NCBI GenBank assembly: GCA_028693555.1
Contig: JAQUVD010000008.1
Span: 1-64,000 of the forward strand
Direction of reading: 5' to 3'
DNA length: 64,000 nucleotides
Origin: Hespellia sp.
GTDB lineage: Bacteria > Bacillota > Clostridia > Lachnospirales > Lachnospiraceae
Shown: positions 1 to 8,622 of the stretch, in pieces
Layout: every line of letters starts with the position of its first letter
Numbering within the stretch: the first letter of the stretch is position 1
The notes under the pieces: generated by a model
Seen by the model: the letters and a program-made list of their open reading frames with translations, nothing else
What the model was told of the DNA's origin: nothing
Database searches by the model: none
Position numbers and translations under genes: made by a program

Positions 1-78
1 ACAGACCCTGTGGCAATAAGCAAAGTATACATTTAGAAAAGTTAAATGTCAACTAAAAAAATATAACGGTTAACAATA

Positions 79-105
79 GAGCCAGAGGGACAGACCCTCT
101 GGCTC
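79..105. terminator. Strong hairpin, probable terminator of the gene left of the window
   Basis: An 11-bp perfect stem (GAGCCAGAGGG pairing with CCCTCTGGCTC) closes a 5-nt loop. There is no clear T-run after it on the + strand, so it may be a weak or bidirectional terminator. It separates whatever lies upstream from the metG promoter. Confidence 0.45.
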
Positions 106-130
106 ATGCGGATCAATATAGAGATTTGGG

Positions 131-159
131 TGGTTATTGGAAAAAAAACATGGTATAAT
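131..159 (+). promoter_or_regulatory. metG promoter
   Basis: A perfect -10 box TATAAT lies at 154-159 and is preceded by TGG, making an extended -10. The -35 region (TGGTTA, 131-136, 17-bp spacing) is poor, as is usual with extended -10 promoters. No T-box-like leader fits in the roughly 45 bases between this site and the metG start. Confidence 0.6.
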
Positions 160-208
160 TCTAAAACAAGAAGGATATAAAATGATAGGATGAAAAGAGA
201 GGAAAGAA

Positions 209-2119
209 ATGAATAAAGAAAAATATTACATTACAACGGCGATCGCCTACACGTCGGGCAAGCCACATATCGGAAACACTTACGAGATCGTCCTCGCAGA
301 CGCAATTGCAAGATATAAGAGAAGTCAGGGATATGATGTATTCTTCCAGACCGGAACGGATGAGCACGGGCAGAAAATTGAGATGAAGGCAGAGGAAGCT
401 GGTATCACGCCAAAAGAATTCGTAGACCAGACTGCCGGAACAATCAAAGAAATCTGGGATCTGATGAACACTTCTTATGATAAATTTATTCGTACGACAG
501 ATGATGATCATGAGGCACAGGTACAGAAGATCTTCAAGAAATTATATGATCAGGGTGATATTTACAAGGGACATTACGAGGGAATGTATTGTACACCTTG
601 TGAGTCTTTCTTTACTGAGTCACAGCTCGTGGACGGTAAATGTCCAGATTGCGGACGAGAGGTTCAGCCGGCACAGGAGGAAGCATATTTCTTCAAGATG
701 AGTAAATATGCGGATCGCCTGATCGAGCATATCAATACACATCCGGAATTCATTCAGCCGGTGGCCCGCAAGAATGAGATGATGAACAATTTCTTATTAC
801 CGGGACTTCAGGATTTGTGCGTATCAAGAACTTCATTTTCATGGGGAATTCCAGTAGACTTTGATCCGAAGCATGTCGTCTATGTATGGCTTGACGCACT
901 GACCAACTACATCACTGGAATCGGATATGACTGTGATGGCAACAGTACAGAGATGTTCAACAAGAACTGGCCTGCGGACCTGCATTTGATCGGTAAGGAC
1001 ATCATCCGTTTCCATACCATTTACTGGCCGATTTTCCTGATGGCCCTTGACCTGCCACTTCCAAAACAGGTATTTGGCCACCCGTGGCTCCTGCAGGGCG
1101 ATGGCAAGATGAGCAAGTCAAAAGGAAATGTATTATATGCGGATGAGCTTGTTGAATTTTTCGGAGTTGATGCCGTTCGTTACTTCGTACTTCACGAGAT
1201 GCCATTTGAAAATGATGGCGTCATCTCCTGGGAACTTATGGTAGAGCGTATGAATTCAGATCTCGCAAATACACTTGGCAATTTGGTGAACCGCACGGTT
1301 TCTATGACAAATAAATATTTTGGCGGAACCGTTACGAACAAAGGCGCAGCCTGCGATCAGGCTGATATTGACGCAGACCTCAAAGCTGTTACGGCAGGTG
1401 CGGTGGTCAATGTTGAGAAGAAGATGGAAGATCTTCGTGTTGCAGATGCAATTACAGAAATCTTTAATCTTTTCAAACGCTGCAATAAGTATATTGATGA
1501 GACAACCCCTTGGGTACTTGCAAAAGAAGAAGCAACAAAAGACCGTCTTGAGACCGTACTTTGGAATCTGATTGAAAGCATTTCCGAGGGAGCAAAATTA
1601 CTTGTATCCTTCATGCCTGAGACTTCAGAAAAAGTCCTAAGCCAGTTAGGAAATGGAACGGGAACGGTTACAGAGAAACCGGAAATCTTATTTGCAAGAT
1701 TAGATTTGGAAGAAGTTATGAAGAAAGTGGAAGAACTTCATCCGCCTGTTGAGGAAGAAACGGAAGAAAATGTAATCGATATCGAAGCAAAACCGGAGAT
1801 TACCTTTGATGACTTTGGAAAAATGCAGTTTCAGGTTGGAGAGATTATTGCCTGCGAAGAAGTGAAGAAATCCAGAAAGCTTCTTTGCTCACAGGTGAAG
1901 GTCGGAAGTCAGGTAAAACAGATTGTGTCTGGAATCAAGGGATACTATTCTGCCGAGGAAATGGTCGGTAAGAAGGTCATGGTTCTTGTAAACCTAAAAC
2001 CGGCGAAGCTTGCAGGTGTGTTATCAGAAGGTATGCTTCTCTGCGCAGAAGATGCAGAAGGAAATCTTGCACTGGTATCTCCTGAGAAAGAGATGCCGGC
2101 AGGAGCAGAAATCTGCTAA
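209..2119 (+). CDS. metG: Methionyl-tRNA synthetase with C-terminal tRNA-binding domain
   Basis: Charges tRNA-Met in the cytoplasm. The 636-residue length fits the bacterial MetG type that carries a C-terminal dimerising tRNA-binding (EMAP-II/Arc1p-like) domain. Seen: the HIGH-type motif PHIGNTY near residue 20, a zinc-finger insertion with CTPC and CPDC near residues 129-150, the KMSKS loop (DGKMSKSKGN) near residue 300, and the C-terminal domain from about residue 530 (FGKMQFQVGEI). The ATG is preceded by AGAGGAAAGAA, a good ribosome site. It appears monocistronic, with its own promoter and a downstream hairpin. Confidence 0.97.
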   Translation: MNKEKYYITTAIAYTSGKPHIGNTYEIVLADAIARYKRSQGYDVFFQTGTDEHGQKIEMKAEEAGITPKEFVDQTAGTIKEIWDLMNTSYDKFIRTTDDDHEAQVQKIFKKLYDQGDIYKGHYEGMYCTPCESFFTESQLVDGKCPDCGREVQPAQEEAYFFKMSKYADRLIEHINTHPEFIQPVARKNEMMNNFLLPGLQDLCVSRTSFSWGIPVDFDPKHVVYVWLDALTNYITGIGYDCDGNSTEMFNKNWPADLHLIGKDIIRFHTIYWPIFLMALDLPLPKQVFGHPWLLQGDGKMSKSKGNVLYADELVEFFGVDAVRYFVLHEMPFENDGVISWELMVERMNSDLANTLGNLVNRTVSMTNKYFGGTVTNKGAACDQADIDADLKAVTAGAVVNVEKKMEDLRVADAITEIFNLFKRCNKYIDETTPWVLAKEEATKDRLETVLWNLIESISEGAKLLVSFMPETSEKVLSQLGNGTGTVTEKPEILFARLDLEEVMKKVEELHPPVEEETEENVIDIEAKPEITFDDFGKMQFQVGEIIACEEVKKSRKLLCSQVKVGSQVKQIVSGIKGYYSAEEMVGKKVMVLVNLKPAKLAGVLSEGMLLCAEDAEGNLALVSPEKEMPAGAEIC

Positions 2120-2153
2120 TTTGCAAAATAGAATTAATTTTATAAAAAGTATA

Positions 2154-2200
2154 CACAAAATATGGGGGCTGTGAAAACGACCCCCATATTTTGTGGTTTC
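2154..2200 (+). terminator. metG terminator
   Basis: A perfect 15-bp stem, 2154-2168 with 2181-2195, encloses a 12-nt loop. The 3' arm contains the T-rich stretch ATATTTTGTG followed by GGTTTCC, so the U-tract is modest but the stem is very stable. Confidence 0.75.
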
Positions 2201-2295
2201 CGAGAAAAACAATTCAATAAATTAATCGAAAAAACAGATAATTAGAAAATATTCAGACAATTATAAAATAACTAGAAATAAAATGAGAAATAGTG

Positions 2296-2324
2296 TTGAC
2301 AAATTAAATGAGGAGTGATATTAT
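2296..2324 (+). promoter_or_regulatory. Near-consensus promoter with no protein gene behind it
   Basis: TTGACA (2296-2301), a 17-bp spacer and TATTAT (2319-2324) make a nearly ideal housekeeping promoter. No open frame with a ribosome site follows before the terminator at 2723-2763, so it points to a non-coding transcript. Confidence 0.75.
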
Positions 2325-2330
2325 CTAGTT

Positions 2331-2763
2331 AACAAAAGGAAAGAAAACTTGTTGGGTAGGACACCTGATAAGTAAAATAAAATAATCGAAAGAGAGGAAT
2401 AGTCCAATGGGATGAGTATTTTTTAAAATGAATGTGGCATACGCAAATGTAAAATTCCTGTATGAACGACCTTTGTAATCGAAAGATTCAAACATTTGCG
2501 ATGTATGAAAATATAAACCACGAAAATGTTATAAACGGACAAGGTATCCATAAAAGTTATAGAAAGAATAATTTGACAGGACAAAGGGAGCTCCGTTGAA
2601 AGGGGGTTGCCAAAGTTAAGAATTATAGATAGAATAATTAGATATGGATTTTAGAAAGAAGTGAATGACATAAGAACAAAGGTCGATACAGGAACAAACA
2701 TAAAAAATGTATGAAAAAATATAAAAATGCATCTTCAACTTTGGTTGGAAGGTGCATTTTTTT
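2331..2763 (+). ncRNA. Candidate structured non-coding RNA, about 430 nt
   Basis: The unit is bounded by a consensus promoter and an intrinsic terminator and has no convincing open frame. Internal structure is visible. A 9-bp helix pairs 2442-2450 with 2492-2500 and extends after a bulge (CATA with TATG). Inside it lies a small hairpin with a GNRA-type loop (AATC-GAAA-GATT, 2477-2488). A possible closing pair GGAC/GTCC joins 2359-2362 with 2402-2405. It does not show the conserved cores of RNase P RNA, tmRNA or the riboswitch classes I could compare. Function unknown. An alternative is the decayed remains of a gene. Confidence 0.5.
2723..2763 (+). terminator. Intrinsic terminator of the candidate RNA
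   Basis: Arm 2723-2739 pairs with 2744-2761 (one G-U pair and one bulged C) around the loop TTTG, followed by a run of T. The T-run abuts the -35 box of the next promoter. Confidence 0.8.
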
Positions 2764-2790
2764 GACAAGAACAAGCGTGTATGATAGAAT
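2762..2790 (+). promoter_or_regulatory. Promoter of the TPR/AAA gene
   Basis: TTGACA (2762-2767), a 17-bp spacer and TAGAAT (2785-2790). It overlaps the end of the preceding T-run, so the two transcription units are packed back to back. Confidence 0.7.
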
Positions 2791-2858
2791 ATTGAAGTAA
2801 ATAGTTACGTATAAAATCTCAAAAAAGCAGACTATAAATAATTATGAGGTGAGTAAAA

Positions 2859-5858
2859 GTGGATAAAAACGAATACAAGCAAAAAACGGAAGAAATGCTT
2901 GAGCTTTTGGATGATGGTGCATATTCGAGCGCAGCTTTGATTGCGGACGAGATTGACTGGCGCCGCGTCAAGAATGCATCCATGCTTTCTTCTGTGAGTG
3001 ATATCTACGAATTAAACGGGGAAGTTAAGAAAAGCTATGATATTTTACAGATTGCATATGAACGATCTGCGGGGAGCAGAAAGGTTGTATACAGATTGGG
3101 AGAGCTGGCACTTCAACTTGGAAGAATGAATGAAGCGATGGAGTATTATGATGAGTTTGTTGAGATTGCTCCGAAGAATCCAAACCAGTATATTCTAAGA
3201 TATCAGCTTTTGAGAAAACAGAATGCACCGATTGAAGAACAGATTGATACACTGGAGGAGTTCAAGAAAGCGGAATATATTGAACGCTGGGCATATGAAC
3301 TTGCAAAGTTATATCAGGAAGCCGGCATGGTTTCAGAATGTCTGGAAGAATGCGATGACCTGATTCTCTGGTTTAGTGAAGGAACTTATGTGTATCAGGC
3401 GATGGAGCTGAAGATGCAGTATAAGCCGCTGACACCGTCACAGCTGGAAAAATATAATCATCGGTATGATCAGAAAACATATGATGCGGATGGCAATACC
3501 GTACAATTTGCAGCAGTGGAACAGCCAGGAAACGGGGAGGAACCGACAGCCGCGCAGCGACTTGCAAAAGTGGCACAGATTGAACCGGCAGAAGATCTGG
3601 CGGCAATCGAGGCCGCGATGAATGATGAGAGCCCAATCGAAGAGATACCGGATCCGGAAGAAGCACCGGCATCAAAACGCTCTTCAATTTTCAGTGCAAC
3701 AATGAAATTAGGGGAGGCTCTAGATAATTTGATTCATGGCTCAGAGGATGAACCGGAAGAAGAGCCGGAAGAGAGTGCAATCGAAGAAGAACTTCAGGCA
3801 GCAGAACAGGAGATTGCACAACCGGAAGCAGCTCAGAAGGAAGAACCTAGAACACAGAATGTGGAGGCAGTTATGGACGCACCAACAATGAGATTACCAG
3901 ATACAGATGAGATTCTTGCAAAATTAAAGGAACAGAACGAAGAAAAGGCAGTGACACCTGCAAAACAGCCTTTAGAAGAAGCACAGATTACAGGGCAGAT
4001 GAATATGGCAGACATTTTAAATGATTGGGAAGATAATGCAAAGGCAGCGATTCAGGATGCTCCGAAAGCAGCGCCATCCATTCTCCCTCCGGACATTCAA
4101 AAGATGATTGATGATATTGAAAATGGTGTTGTGGAAGACCCTGTTCAGGTTGAGGAACCAGTCGTAGTGCCAAAAGAACCGGAAATATTTGAAAATATGG
4201 GAAATACTGCGGATAATCTTCGTATAGATGAAGAAGAGGATCAGTTCGAAGAAGATGTTGTTGAAGAATCAAAGGAAGTTACGTATGAAGACTCTGAAGA
4301 GGATGTGTTAGAGGAAGAGGACTACGACGAAGATGACTACGATGAAGATGAATTAGATGAAGAGGAACTAGCTGAAGAGGACTATGACGAAGACGAGTTA
4401 GACGAAGACTACGATGAAGATGAGTATGACGACGAAGAGTTCGAAGATGAAGACTATGACGAAGAGGACTACGACGAAGATGACTACGATGAAGACGAGT
4501 ATGACGATGAAGAGTTAGACGAAGACGAGTATGACGACGAAGAGTTCGAAGATGACGACTACGACGAAGATGACTACGAAGACGAAGACTACGACGAAGA
4601 CGACTATGAAGACGAGGACTACGACGAAGAGTTAGACGACGAAGACTATGACGAAGACGAGTTTGAAGACGAGCCAGACGAAGAAGATTTCGACTATGAC
4701 GAGGATGAATTCGAAGAAGAGGATTTCGATGACGAGGATGAGTTTGAAGACGAATTCGATTATGATGAAGATTTTGAAGACCCAGATTTAGAACAAAAAA
4801 TTGTTGCAGCAGCAACTGCGGCGGCAACAGCAAGTGAAAGAGCAAGAGAAGAGGCAAGGGCGAAGGCTGCGAAGCCAGAGATTGATGATCGCGAGATTCC
4901 AGATGACGATATTCCGGATCTTCTGACTCAGACTGCACCACTTAGCAGAAAAGAAACGGCAAAGATGATTGCAACAGGAAAGACAGCACCACTTCCGGTG
5001 GATGAGATTTCAAACGCGATTTCCATGTCGGACACAGGCTTCATTGTTCATGGACGTTATGATCTTGAAACACAGAGCGGCATTGGTACAAGAGCAGGGC
5101 TTACAGAGGATCAGAAGAAGTTATTCTCTTATTTCGTACCGGTACGTGGCATGAGCGAGCAGCTTGTTGACGTGTTAGAACAGGACAAGAACTGCACGAA
5201 GCGTAATGGCACATCCTGCACGGGCAATCTTGTTATTATCGGACGCAAAGGTTCTGGTAAGACTGTACTGGCAGTCGATGTTGTGAAAGCAATTCAGAAA
5301 CAAAGAAAGATTAAGCAGGGGAAGGTTGCAATTGTGACTGGAGATGCTTTGAATAAGAAGAGAGTCAGCGAGATTCTTGGAAAACTTTACGGTGGAGCGT
5401 TAATTATTGAAAAAGCTGGAAAGATGAATGAGAAGACGGTTGCAAGACTGAATAAAGCAATGGAAGGCGATACTGGCGAGTTATTAATCGTACTGGAAGA
5501 GCAGAGAAAGCCGCTCGATCGTCTGCTGACGTCAAATAAAGAATTTAGAAGAAAATTCACATCCAGATTGGAAGTGCCAATTTTCATCAATGATGAGCTT
5601 GTGACATTTGGTCAGACTTATGCAAGAGAGAATGGATACCGTATTGACGAGATGGGCATCCTCGCATTGTATAGCAGAATTGATGCTCTGCAGCGAGAAG
5701 ACCATGCAGTTACAGTTGCAGAAGTAAAAGATATCATGGATGAAGCACAGGAACATTCGAAGAAGACATCGGCGAAGAAGCTTGTGAAACGAGTATTTGG
5801 TAAGAGTACAGATGAATCAGACAGGATCATCCTGACAGAGAAAGATTTTAATATCTAA
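2859..5858 (+). CDS. TPR protein with long acidic repeat and C-terminal AAA-type ATPase domain
   Basis: 999 residues; function unknown. Three parts are visible. An N-terminal helical repeat region (about 1-190) resembles tetratricopeptide repeats (YRLGELALQLGRMNEAMEYY). A low-complexity middle follows, with an extreme Asp/Glu/Tyr stretch at about residues 476-644 built from DYDEDDYDEDE-like units. The C-terminal ATPase domain has a P-loop GRKGSGKT near residue 797, an acidic Walker B-like strand (ELLIVLEEQ) and an arginine-rich segment after it. The GTG start is chosen because GAGGTGAG sits just before it. It has its own promoter and terminator. The acidic tract may act as a flexible or cation-binding spacer (inference). 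No partner gene is adjacent. Confidence 0.85.
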   Translation: MDKNEYKQKTEEMLELLDDGAYSSAALIADEIDWRRVKNASMLSSVSDIYELNGEVKKSYDILQIAYERSAGSRKVVYRLGELALQLGRMNEAMEYYDEFVEIAPKNPNQYILRYQLLRKQNAPIEEQIDTLEEFKKAEYIERWAYELAKLYQEAGMVSECLEECDDLILWFSEGTYVYQAMELKMQYKPLTPSQLEKYNHRYDQKTYDADGNTVQFAAVEQPGNGEEPTAAQRLAKVAQIEPAEDLAAIEAAMNDESPIEEIPDPEEAPASKRSSIFSATMKLGEALDNLIHGSEDEPEEEPEESAIEEELQAAEQEIAQPEAAQKEEPRTQNVEAVMDAPTMRLPDTDEILAKLKEQNEEKAVTPAKQPLEEAQITGQMNMADILNDWEDNAKAAIQDAPKAAPSILPPDIQKMIDDIENGVVEDPVQVEEPVVVPKEPEIFENMGNTADNLRIDEEEDQFEEDVVEESKEVTYEDSEEDVLEEEDYDEDDYDEDELDEEELAEEDYDEDELDEDYDEDEYDDEEFEDEDYDEEDYDEDDYDEDEYDDEELDEDEYDDEEFEDDDYDEDDYEDEDYDEDDYEDEDYDEELDDEDYDEDEFEDEPDEEDFDYDEDEFEEEDFDDEDEFEDEFDYDEDFEDPDLEQKIVAAATAAATASERAREEARAKAAKPEIDDREIPDDDIPDLLTQTAPLSRKETAKMIATGKTAPLPVDEISNAISMSDTGFIVHGRYDLETQSGIGTRAGLTEDQKKLFSYFVPVRGMSEQLVDVLEQDKNCTKRNGTSCTGNLVIIGRKGSGKTVLAVDVVKAIQKQRKIKQGKVAIVTGDALNKKRVSEILGKLYGGALIIEKAGKMNEKTVARLNKAMEGDTGELLIVLEEQRKPLDRLLTSNKEFRRKFTSRLEVPIFINDELVTFGQTYARENGYRIDEMGILALYSRIDALQREDHAVTVAEVKDIMDEAQEHSKKTSAKKLVKRVFGKSTDESDRIILTEKDFNI

Positions 5859-5870
5859 ATGTATGAATTA

Positions 5871-5911
5871 GGGGAATCAGACAGAAACGTTCTGTCTGGT
5901 TCCCCTTTGTT
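5871..5911 (+). terminator. Terminator of the TPR/AAA gene
   Basis: GGGGAATCAGACAGAA (5871-5886) pairs with TTCTGTCTGGTTCCCC (5890-5905), with one G-T pair, around a 3-nt loop. TTTGTT follows. Confidence 0.85.
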
Positions 5912-6063
5912 ATACCACAGAAGAAAAAGGGGGGATTGTTGTGCATTTAATGAAGCTTTCGACGATATTCCCCTTTATTTTTGTGCATAACTAACGTATA
6001 ATAAAACGTATAAGAAGTGGCAGAGTGAAGCTGCTAGAGGAAAGTGAATTGCGAGGTAGGGAT

Positions 6064-8028
6064 ATGGCAGATAAGGGAACAAAGAAACCGGTAGAGAAGA
6101 AACAAGAGGCTAAGAAACCAGCTGCAAAAAAAGTGGAGGGTTGTATTCTTGGAGAACTTGATTCTTATTTATTTGGACAGGGTAACCATTATGAAATTTA
6201 TAAGAAGCTGGGTGCACATAAGACAAAGATCGGACGTGCGGAAGGGGTCTATTTCGCGGTGTGGGCACCACATGCGGTCAATGTATCTGTCGTTGGAGAA
6301 TTCAATGATTGGAATATTGAAGCGAATCTGATGGAAAGGCACGAACCTGTTGGAATTTACACCTGTTTTATACCGGACGTAAAAGAAGGTGAGATGTATA
6401 AGTTCTGTATTGAGACTTACACCGGAAAACTTTTATTCAAAGCAGACCCATTTGCAAATTATGCAGAACTCAGACCGGGAACGGCCTCGAAAGTTACGGA
6501 CATTTCTAATTTCAAGTGGACAGACAACAGCTGGATGCAAGCGCGTAAGGAATGGAAGCATGAAGAGAGTCCAATGTCAATTTATGAGGTTCATATGGGC
6601 TCATGGAGAAGACATCCCGGAAGAGAAGATGAGGGCTTCTATACATATCGTCAGTTCGCAGAGGCATGTGCAGAATATGTAAAAGAGATGGGATATACCC
6701 ATGTTGAATTGATGGGGATGGCAGAATACCCATATGATGGCTCGTGGGGTTATCAGGTAACCGGTTACTATGCACCGACAGCACGCTATGGAACACCGGA
6801 AGATTTTGCGTACATGATTGACTATTTTCATAAGAAAAAGATTGGAGTCATTCTTGACTGGGTACCGGCACATTTCCCAAAAGATGCGCATGGACTGGCA
6901 GACTTTGATGGGACACCAACCTTTGAATATGCAGATCCGAAGAAGGGAGAACATCCTGACTGGGGAACGAAGGTATTTGATTACGGCAAGTCGGAAGTAC
7001 GTAATTTCCTAATTGCAAATGCATTATTCTGGGTGGAGCATTATCATGTCGATGGACTTCGTGTGGATGCAGTTGCGTCAATGCTGTATCTCGACTATGG
7101 AAAGGAAGACGGACAATGGGTCCCGAATAAATATGGCGGTAATGAGAATTTAGAAGCAATTGATTTCTTTAAGCATTTGAATACCGTTGTGCTTGGACGT
7201 AATCCGGGCGCATTAATGATTGCAGAGGAGTCAACGGCATGGCCGCTGGTAACGGGAGATGCTGAGAAAGAGGGACTGGGATTTTCTCTGAAGTGGAATA
7301 TGGGATGGATGCATGACTTTCTGGAATATATGAAACTGGATCCTTTATTCAGAAAGGGTGCACATTATCAGATGGCGTTCTCGATGGAGTATGCCTATGC
7401 GGAGAATTATATTCTTGTGCTGTCACATGACGAAGTGGTTCATCTGAAGTGTTCAATGATTAATAAAATGCCAGGGGTTGGATTTGACAAATTTGCGAAT
7501 CTAAAGGCCGGGTATGCATTCATGATGTGCCATCCGGGTAAAAAACTTCTCTTTATGGGACAGGATTTTGCACAGCTTCGTGAGTGGAGTGAGGAACGTG
7601 AACTTGACTGGTTCCTGCTTGCAGAGAAAGAGCATCAGGAATTGCAATTATTTACGAAAGATTTATTGAATCTGTATAAGAAGAAAAAAGCATTGTATGA
7701 GACAGACCATGAGAAGGATGGATTTACATGGATCAATAAAGATGATACCTTCCGCAGTATTTTCAGCTTTGTGAGGACATCAAAAGATGGTAAGAAGAAT
7801 CTTTTGTTTGTAGCGAACTTTACACCGATTGACAGACCGGACTACCGTGTCGGTGTGCCGAAGAGAAAGCAGTACAAGCTGATCATGAACAGTGATGAGA
7901 AGAAGTACGGCGGCGAGGGTGTAGAGAGAGACGAGATATATAAGGCAGTAAAAGGTGAGTGGGATGGACAGCCGTATTCCATTGGATATGAGCTGCCGGC
8001 TTATGGAGTGGCGATTTTTGAATTTTAA
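6064..8028 (+). CDS. glgB: 1,4-alpha-glucan branching enzyme
   Basis: Creates alpha-1,6 branches in glycogen. Order seen: a Lys/Ala-rich N-terminal tail, a CBM48-type domain (YFAVWAPHAVNVSVVGEFNDW), then the GH13 catalytic barrel with the nucleophile Asp in GLRVDAVASM, the acid Glu in MIAEESTAWP, and LSHDEVVH. A C-terminal beta domain ends GYELPAYGVAIFEF. Length is about 654 residues, as expected. I chose the ATG at 6064 because GAGGTAGGG precedes it; an in-frame GTG at 6025 would add 13 residues but has a poorer site. No other glg gene is in the window, so it stands alone. Confidence 0.93.
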   Translation: MADKGTKKPVEKKQEAKKPAAKKVEGCILGELDSYLFGQGNHYEIYKKLGAHKTKIGRAEGVYFAVWAPHAVNVSVVGEFNDWNIEANLMERHEPVGIYTCFIPDVKEGEMYKFCIETYTGKLLFKADPFANYAELRPGTASKVTDISNFKWTDNSWMQARKEWKHEESPMSIYEVHMGSWRRHPGREDEGFYTYRQFAEACAEYVKEMGYTHVELMGMAEYPYDGSWGYQVTGYYAPTARYGTPEDFAYMIDYFHKKKIGVILDWVPAHFPKDAHGLADFDGTPTFEYADPKKGEHPDWGTKVFDYGKSEVRNFLIANALFWVEHYHVDGLRVDAVASMLYLDYGKEDGQWVPNKYGGNENLEAIDFFKHLNTVVLGRNPGALMIAEESTAWPLVTGDAEKEGLGFSLKWNMGWMHDFLEYMKLDPLFRKGAHYQMAFSMEYAYAENYILVLSHDEVVHLKCSMINKMPGVGFDKFANLKAGYAFMMCHPGKKLLFMGQDFAQLREWSEERELDWFLLAEKEHQELQLFTKDLLNLYKKKKALYETDHEKDGFTWINKDDTFRSIFSFVRTSKDGKKNLLFVANFTPIDRPDYRVGVPKRKQYKLIMNSDEKKYGGEGVERDEIYKAVKGEWDGQPYSIGYELPAYGVAIFEF

Positions 8029-8056
8029 ATTTTTATTTATTTCAGCGTTGTAGTCC

Positions 8057-8303
8057 GTGATTTGCGAGTGGAGTTTGTGTCTGCGGACTGTAATTGTTCG
8101 CTGAGAAATACTAAATATATAAAAGGCGGATATGTTGTGGTACCGTGGCAATACGAGCAAGAATCTGATGATTCTTACTCTAGTGCCACTGAAATCTTGT
8201 GTTTGAGACACAAGATTTCCCCACACATATCCGCTTTTATATATTAAGTATTTCTAGCAGCTTCAATTAATGCCCATAGCCACAAACTCCACCCGCAAAT
8301 CAC
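8057..8303. repeat. 247-bp imperfect palindrome with two inner hairpins
   Basis: The outer arms 8057-8079 and 8281-8303 are inverted copies with 22 of 23 bases matching. The inner arms 8104-8140 and 8219-8255 also pair, with one mismatch and two single-base bulges. The centre holds two further hairpins. One is 8145-8189, with GTGGCA/TGCCAC closing a perfect AAGAATC-TGAT-GATTCTT. The other is 8191-8219, an 11-bp stem with a 7-nt loop. It resembles a MITE-like element or a very large folded RNA. It contains no gene, and no target-site duplication was identified. Confidence 0.7.
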
Positions 8304-8335
8304 TCACTCCAATACCTGAACTAATCTAGAAATTG

Positions 8336-8452
8336 TACAATAACACGAGGTCAGTAGTGTACTGGTGAAAATTGTGTGTAATGACATCAGTACCGTGCAG
8401 GGAAGACAAAGAATCTTATAGTTCACCAGTCGATAATGATTGGTGTTTTTTA
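8336..8452 (+). ncRNA. Attenuator-like small RNA element ending in an intrinsic terminator
   Basis: ACTGGTGAA (8371-8379) can pair with TTCACCAGT (8421-8429). Alternatively CACCAGTC (about 8423-8430) can pair with GATTGGTG (about 8437-8444), which a T-run follows. These two folds are mutually exclusive, as in riboswitches and attenuators. A weak -10 (TACAAT, 8336-8341) lies at its start. No known riboswitch class is recognised, and only a broken gene follows on this strand, so it may be an orphan leader or a small RNA. Confidence 0.4.
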
Positions 8453-8473
8453 TTTGTGAGTAACTATTCTTGA

Positions 8474-8615
8474 GTGTTGTCAAATGATTTGATATTGAAT
8501 AAGATTAGCAAAATTGGAGAAGGGAAAGCATTCACCACAATTAAATAGTCTGTTAAAAGTATTACTGCCAATGGGGTATACACTTCAGATTGTCCCCAAA
8601 AAAGAACATAGATAG
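8474..8615 (+). pseudogene. Remnant of a HigA/XRE-type antitoxin
   Basis: Two adjacent frames give KISKIGEGKAFTTIK and then SLLKVLLPMGYTLQIVPKK before a stop. Together they resemble the C-terminal half of HigA-like helix-turn-helix antitoxins (ISKIEKG...L...LGYTLQI). A stop after FTTIK and a one-base shift break the frame, and no start codon with a ribosome site is present. It lies just downstream of the attenuator-like element. Confidence 0.55.
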
Positions 8616-8622
8616 TAAATTT

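Noticed and set aside
2331-2763. RNase P RNA or tmRNA as identity of the candidate RNA
   Set aside because: AGAGGAATAGTCCA faintly resembles the RNase P GAGGAAAGTCC core, but the other conserved RNase P core and the tmRNA ends are missing.
4279-4941. 220-residue minus-strand frame rich in Leu, His, Arg and Ser
   Set aside because: It is the shadow of the acidic repeat on the other strand; the low-complexity codons avoid stops in reverse. No ribosome site or family.
8136-8150. T-box-like GGTACCGTGG inside the palindrome
   Set aside because: The rest of the T-box antiterminator and specifier stem is absent and no amino-acid gene follows.
7780-8226. 148-codon minus-strand frame across the glgB end and the palindrome
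   Set aside because: It overlaps glgB, reads through the inverted repeat and has no plausible protein features.
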